Source of the DNA: Mucilaginibacter sp. | Lineage (GTDB): Bacteria > Bacteroidota > Bacteroidia > Sphingobacteriales > Sphingobacteriaceae | Length of the DNA: 64,000 nucleotides | Direction of reading: 5' to 3' | Assembly (NCBI RefSeq): GCF_028288185.1 | Contig: NZ_JAQBOF010000030.1 | Span: 1 to 64,000 of the forward strand | Shown here: positions 60,717 to 64,000 of the stretch, piece by piece | How positions within the stretch are numbered: the stretch's first letter is position 1 | Layout of the letters: every line of letters starts with the position of its first letter | The notes under the pieces: generated by a model | What the model was told of the DNA's origin: nothing | What the model saw: the letters and a program-made list of their open reading frames with translations, nothing else | Databases searched by the model: none | Program-made: the position numbers and the translations under genes

Positions 60717-61235
60717 TATCTATTTGAACGCTTGGTGACGCTCTTGGCCGGCCAACTTATTCTGTTTGATTTCATCCGAAGCTTTTTTGCTGACGGGTAC
60801 CCGTGAAACATTCTGCACCAGAAAAATCATGTTATCCTCTAATCCTAAAATCAAGGTTCAGACAATGGCCAAGTGCGCAAGCCACGTTAGGGATAACAGC
60901 GGATACCGGCCTATGACTAAGGCCTGCGTAGTATGAGCGGATAGCCCGACCCCGATTAAAATTGGGGAAACGCCCAAAATCTCACTAAACAAGTAGAGCC
61001 CCCGATGGGCGGGAGCTCTGACTAACCAATTATAAACCAATATATGAGAGAGATGTGCTTTTTTGAAATTCATCAAATCCGCACATTACGTTAATTCGAT
61101 TGTTATATAACACTTCACAAACGCTATGCCGAACTTTTAATTGTATCTTATTGTACCTATAACACTATTGTTACACACATAAAAAAGAGCGGTAGATTTT
61201 AAACCCATCGCTCTTTTAAATTTTATTTAAGTGTC
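60717..61235. other. Intergenic region with two structured elements
   Basis: Without a convincing gene for about 520 bases. At 60872-60985 lies a GC-richer stretch with two hairpins (GGCCT 60908-60912 with AGGCC 60920-60924; CCCC 60950-60953 with GGGG 60964-60967) around the words GCGGATA and AGCCCGACC. Immediately after, at 60995-61050, comes the second copy of the hairpin-tail element. A 36-codon minus-strand frame (60720-60830) exists but has no support. A palindrome ACGGGTACCCGT lies at 60793-60804. Confidence 0.55.
60995..61050 (+). ncRNA. Conserved hairpin-tail element, copy B
   Basis: A stem of nine pairs with one mismatch (AGAGCCCCCG 60995-61004 with CGGGAGCTCT 61010-61019) closes the same ATGGG loop as copy A. 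It is followed by ACTAACCAATTATAAACC (61021-61038) and ATGAGAGAG from 61044. Stem bases differ from copy A but pairing is mostly kept, which supports an RNA structure. Confidence 0.5.
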
Positions 61236-62039
61236 TTAAACTGTGTGCAATACGTTACCTGTATAGTACAATACAATAATAAATACACCCGCCAGTATAC
61301 GGTAAAAGCCAAATAGCTTGAAGCCTTTTTGTTCTAAAAAAGTAATAAAAGATTTAATAGCCATTAATGCCACAATAAAAGCAATAGCACTGCCTATTAA
61401 TAAGTATTTTATATCGTGGTGCATATCGGCAGCGGTTATATTGCCGTGCTTGTAAAAATCATAAAGGTCTTTTAATGTTGCGCCAAACATGGTTGGTACC
61501 GCTAAAAAGAAAGAAAATTCGGCCGCTGCCTTGCGGCTTAGTTTTTGGGTCATACCACCTACTATGGATGCTGCCGAGCGTGACACACCCGGCACCATGG
61601 CCAGACACTGGAAGAAACCTATTTTAAGCGCTGTAACGTGGTTTATTTCTTTTTCGTCATCGATGGTAGGTTTGTTAAACCAATCGTCCACAAACAGCAG
61701 GATAACGCCGCCTATAATAAAAGCTATGGCTACTACCAATGGGCTTTCTAAAAGCACATCGATCTTTTTCTTTAATAATAATCCAAAGATCACCGCGGGG
61801 ATAACGCCTATCACCAGCTTCACATAAAAATCAATAGAGCGGAAAAAACGTTTAAAGTATAATACCACTACGGCCAGGATAGCGCCTAATTGGATAACGA
61901 TCTCGAATAGCTTTACAAACTCGTCCTTGCTTATGCCCATTATAGAGCTGGCAATAACCAGGTGCCCGGTTGATGATACGGGTAAAAACTCGGTTAATCC
62001 TTCAATTATAGCAAGTATAACTACGTGAATAATATTCAT
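61236..62039 (-). CDS. uppP: Undecaprenyl-diphosphate phosphatase
   Basis: 267 residues, BacA/UppP family, with eight hydrophobic segments. The active-site motifs [15 protein letters not shown] and [10 protein letters not shown] are present. It recycles the undecaprenyl carrier used for peptidoglycan and also for EPS such as the one encoded in this window. It follows the DUF3098 gene on the minus strand. Confidence 0.95.
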   Translation of the reverse strand: MNIIHVVILAIIEGLTEFLPVSSTGHLVIASSIMGISKDEFVKLFEIVIQLGAILAVVVLYFKRFFRSIDFYVKLVIGVIPAVIFGLLLKKKIDVLLESPLVVAIAFIIGGVILLFVDDWFNKPTIDDEKEINHVTALKIGFFQCLAMVPGVSRSAASIVGGMTQKLSRKAAAEFSFFLAVPTMFGATLKDLYDFYKHGNITAADMHHDIKYLLIGSAIAFIVALMAIKSFITFLEQKGFKLFGFYRILAGVFIIVLYYTGNVLHTV

Positions 62040-62074
62040 GGTACGGGGTAAGGTTTAAATAGTGCGGATGAAAA

Positions 62075-62335
62075 TTATTCGGCTTCTGGTTTTTTCTTTA
62101 GGATAGCATAAAAGCCAATACCGAAACCGCCCAATACTACTATTGGTGCAATAACTATTTTGGTGGTGCTGTAAATATCAGTAGTGCCAGACATTAGCAC
62201 AAAGCCAAATGCCACAACCGCTATGCTGATGATGAACCAGGTATAATTACTTTTGTCGAATATAAATTTTACCGGCGTAGCGTTTGCCGATGTTTTAGCT
62301 GCTGTTTTTGCAGCCGGTTGTGTAGTCTTTGCCAT
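62075..62335 (-). CDS. DUF3098 family membrane protein
   Basis: 86 residues: an Ala/Thr/Lys-rich N-terminus, then F-D-K-S-N-Y-T-W-F-I-I-S-I-A-V-V and a second hydrophobic segment ending G-F-Y-A-I-L-K-K-K. DUF3098 occurs between ftsX and uppP in Bacteroidota; function unknown. Confidence 0.9.
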   Translation of the reverse strand: MAKTTQPAAKTAAKTSANATPVKFIFDKSNYTWFIISIAVVAFGFVLMSGTTDIYSTTKIVIAPIVVLGGFGIGFYAILKKKPEAE

Positions 62336-62412
62336 ATCTTAATGAGTGAATTATTGAATTAATGATTGAGTGAATAAATAAATTCGAAATCGAACGTCCG
62401 AAATCCGAAATA
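62336..62412. repeat. Word-repeat spacer (GAGTGAAT and CGAAAT words)
   Basis: GAGTGAAT-type words (62340-62375) are followed by CGAAATCGAACGTCCGAAAT words (62384-62410) between DUF3098 and ftsX. The two word types seen separately in other spacers are here joined. Confidence 0.65.
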
Positions 62413-62414
62413 AT

Positions 62415-63293
62415 CTATCTGTATAAATCGTATATTTTTAAACGTAAAAATTTATTTACTGCAAGGTAGGTGCTAAAGGCTGATATAAATATGCCTAAGC
62501 CTATAACCCCTAAAAATACAATACCAAACTCGGCATTGTTTTGCAGGATTACCAGGTCTGGCACCTCTAAATTTGCCAGGTATAGTGTACCTATTAAAAT
62601 TATTACCGCTATTAGTCCGCCTAGCAAACCATGCCACAAACCGTATAATAAAAATGGCTTGCGGATAAATCCTTTTGTGGCCCCTACCAATTGCATCGAC
62701 TTAATTAAAAACCGCTGCGAGTAAATAGCCAGCCTGATAGTATTGTTTATTAACGCTACCGATACCACCACAAATATGCCGGTAAAGGCTAGTATAACTA
62801 AGGTAATAGAGGTTAAATTCTGGTTCATTTGGTCAACTAACGATTGTTGATACTTAACCTCTTTAACCAATGGATTTTTTAATAACTGCTCTTTAAATTT
62901 GGTTATCTCGGCATTGTTGGCATAATCAGCGTTCAAATAAACATCTAACGATTGTGACAATGGGTTATAGCCCAAAAACTTCACAAAGTCTTCGCCCAAA
63001 TCTTTTTGCAAATTACGGGCGGCTAATTCTTTACTTACGTAAATAGCCTGCTTAACTGCCTTATTACTTTCCAGTTGGTTTTGCAACTGGCGCACATCAG
63101 TTTCGTGAGCGGCATCGTCAACAAAAATATTGAGTACGATATTTTCTTTCACATAGCGCGACAAATTATTGGCATGTACTAATATTAAGCCCAGCAAGCC
63201 AATCATTAACAATACCATAGCTATGCCGAACACAGTAGATATGTATATCGCCTTTGTTTTATTTGCCGATTCGCTTGCTTCAAATTCTTCCAT
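62415..63293 (-). CDS. ftsX: Cell division ABC-type permease FtsX
   Basis: 292 residues with the FtsX layout: an N-terminal membrane helix (about 18-40), a periplasmic domain of about 130 residues, then three helices at the C-terminus (last near 255-280). It forms a complex with FtsE to activate peptidoglycan hydrolases at division. FtsE is not in the window. It heads the minus-strand run ftsX-DUF3098-uppP. Confidence 0.9.
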   Translation of the reverse strand: MEEFEASESANKTKAIYISTVFGIAMVLLMIGLLGLILVHANNLSRYVKENIVLNIFVDDAAHETDVRQLQNQLESNKAVKQAIYVSKELAARNLQKDLGEDFVKFLGYNPLSQSLDVYLNADYANNAEITKFKEQLLKNPLVKEVKYQQSLVDQMNQNLTSITLVILAFTGIFVVVSVALINNTIRLAIYSQRFLIKSMQLVGATKGFIRKPFLLYGLWHGLLGGLIAVIILIGTLYLANLEVPDLVILQNNAEFGIVFLGVIGLGIFISAFSTYLAVNKFLRLKIYDLYR

Positions 63294-63401
63294 AGCTTAG
63301 TCTTAGTTTCTGCGAAATTAAGAAACCAAGCCTAAAGGTAAAAGTTTATATTTTATTAATTGGGTTTTATGCAAGATGTTTAACATTATTTAACGCCCCA
63401 A

Positions 63402-63495
63402 CCTGTCATTTCGAACGAGGTACGAGGAGAAATCTTAAACACGCGACATTTGCGCGAGGCGTATAAGATTTCTCACTACGTTTCGAAATGACATA
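63402..63495. repeat. Dispersed inverted repeat, GTCATTTCGA type, copy 2
   Basis: Left arm TGTCATTTCGAACGAGG... with GAGAAATCTTA; right arm TAAGATTTCTC...TTTCGAAATGACA is its near complement. It matches the copy at 52155-52252 in the outer words GTCATTTCGA and GAGAAATCT, and lies between ftsX and a small gene. Confidence 0.88.
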
Positions 63496-63541
63496 AAAGA
63501 TAGTGATTTAAACAATCCCTCTTTCCACCTGTTATCCTATC

Positions 63542-63736
63542 ATGACAAAGCCAGCAAACTCAACAGACAAGCCGTCACCGGCTGATACGCCTACTCACCG
63601 GCCAAATGACAATGGCGGCAAAAGCAAGGTGCGCAATGCCGATAAACAATATGACGCGGATAACCCGCATGGCGGCGATATAGCCAATAAACATGAGAAG
63701 GAAGAGCAGCCGGTTAACCCGGGGAAGAAAAGTTGA
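63542..63736 (+). CDS. Small disordered protein, unknown function
   Basis: 64 residues, rich in Lys, Asp, Asn, Pro and Gly with no hydrophobic core (for example K-Q-Y-D-A-D-N-P-H-G-G-D-I-A-N-K). Its GC-rich third positions suggest it is coding. It converges on the ABC exporter gene; its TGA (63734-63736) lies beside the left arm of a word-repeat hairpin. No family recognised. Confidence 0.5.
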   Translation: MTKPANSTDKPSPADTPTHRPNDNGGKSKVRNADKQYDADNPHGGDIANKHEKEEQPVNPGKKS

Positions 63737-63813
63737 CAGTTTGCAGCGGGCAGTTTGCAGTGACTGGCAAATCAAATAGAAACTGCAAACTGTGAACTCA
63801 AAACTGCAAACTA
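63731..63813. repeat. Word-repeat hairpin (CAGTTTGCAG word)
   Basis: Left arm has CAGTTTGCAG twice (63737-63746, 63751-63760); right arm has CTGCAAACTG and CTGCAAACT (63783-63812). It lies between two convergent genes and carries both stop codons (63734-63736 and 63811-63813). Confidence 0.78.
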
Positions 63814-64000
63814 TCTCGCTATCCCAGTCGAGTTAAACTGCAAATCATATAGTTTGCGATAGTAGCCGTCATCAATACGCAGCAGTTCCTGGTGGGTGCC
63901 CATTTCTTTGATCTCGCCATGGTCAAGCACAATTATCTTATCGGCGTTTTGTATGGTTGATAAGCGGTGAGCGATAACAATAGCCGTACGGCCCTGCATC
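63811..64000 (-). CDS. ABC exporter, ATP-binding domain C-terminus (partial)
   Basis: The visible 62 residues are the end of a nucleotide-binding domain: [12 protein letters not shown] with the H-loop His, then [22 protein letters not shown]. This is typical of fused exporters of the MsbA/multidrug type. The gene continues beyond the right edge; the Met at the window edge is internal. Confidence 0.9.
   Translation of the reverse strand, partial: MQGRTAIVIAHRLSTIQNADKIIVLDHGEIKEMGTHQELLRIDDGYYRKLYDLQFNSTGIAR

Noticed and set aside
60720..60830. A 36-codon minus-strand frame after the sigma factor
   Set aside because: Charged, without a known motif, no supporting promoter or homolog that I recognise; too short to claim.
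60858..61076. A 72-codon minus-strand frame across the structured elements
   Set aside because: It runs through two hairpins and the conserved element; composition looks noncoding.
31978..63813. Iterated-word spacers as CRISPR arrays
   Set aside because: There are no unique spacers between repeats, repeat units are 8-17 bases, and no cas genes are in the window.

Overview
The window looks like a Bacteroidota chromosome, probably a Mucilaginibacter- or Pedobacter-like member of the Sphingobacteriaceae (inference). The evidence is the rpmB-rpmG-DUF4295-ftsY-rimO order, the parA-parB-DUF5683-dapB-lepB order, ftsX-DUF3098-uppP, BshC, many S-C-K-K type lipoproteins, start codons without Shine-Dalgarno sequences, and TAnnTTTG -7 promoter boxes. 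No rRNA, CRISPR array or intact transposase is visible.

Region 1 (1-273) is the end of a receiver-domain protein plus a second response regulator cut off after 26 codons. Region 2 (about 274-23850) is an AT-rich exopolysaccharide (EPS) locus, mostly on the minus strand. It holds a Wzx flippase, Wzy-type polymerase, Wza-type outer-membrane exporter, Wzc-type tyrosine autokinase, WcaJ-like phosphoglycosyltransferase, two GT4 glycosyltransferases, an Alg13/Alg14-like pair (the Alg14 part fused to a membrane module), two acyl/acetyltransferases and two paralogous beta-helix proteins. It also holds a one-module NRPS (A-PCP-TE, with only a remnant of a condensation domain), which is unexpected there. 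Region 3 (about 23850-27640) is GC-richer and decaying: a frameshifted histidine kinase end that could be the other half of the interrupted regulator of region 1, a truncated SDR, a DUF421::DUF892 junction remnant, and intact MmgE/PrpD and DUF72 genes. It stops at a tRNA-Ala(GGC) whose 3' end faces it, so regions 1-3 may be one composite genomic island.

Region 4 (27739-55816) is core-like chromosome: tRNA-Ala, an MFS transporter, a tandem pair of tiny paralogous proteins, lpxB-surE, an orphan HEPN-like gene, acs, ribosomal proteins L28 and L33, ftsY, rimO, bshC, an NHL-repeat lipoprotein, a malate/lactate dehydrogenase, lepB, dapB, parB, parA, an FMN reductase, a VIT1 transporter, a TonB-dependent receptor, a truncated periplasmic binding protein, a LysE exporter, ribF and truB. 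Region 5 (55890-60716) is a plus-strand cassette: a TetR repressor with three copies of its probable operator, a DHA2 efflux pump, an SDR, a YCII/DGPF protein and an ECF42-like sigma factor. It sits between truB and uppP-DUF3098-ftsX (61236-63293). The window ends inside an ABC exporter gene.

The intergenic spacers carry unusual structure. Many hold hairpins built from a short word iterated in one arm and its complement iterated in the other, often overlapping the stop codons of flanking genes. There are also two copies of a GTCATTTCGA-type dispersed inverted repeat, one CCCCTCCGCCCCCT-type inverted repeat around a perfect 21-bp-arm palindrome, and two copies of a covarying hairpin followed by a conserved tail.
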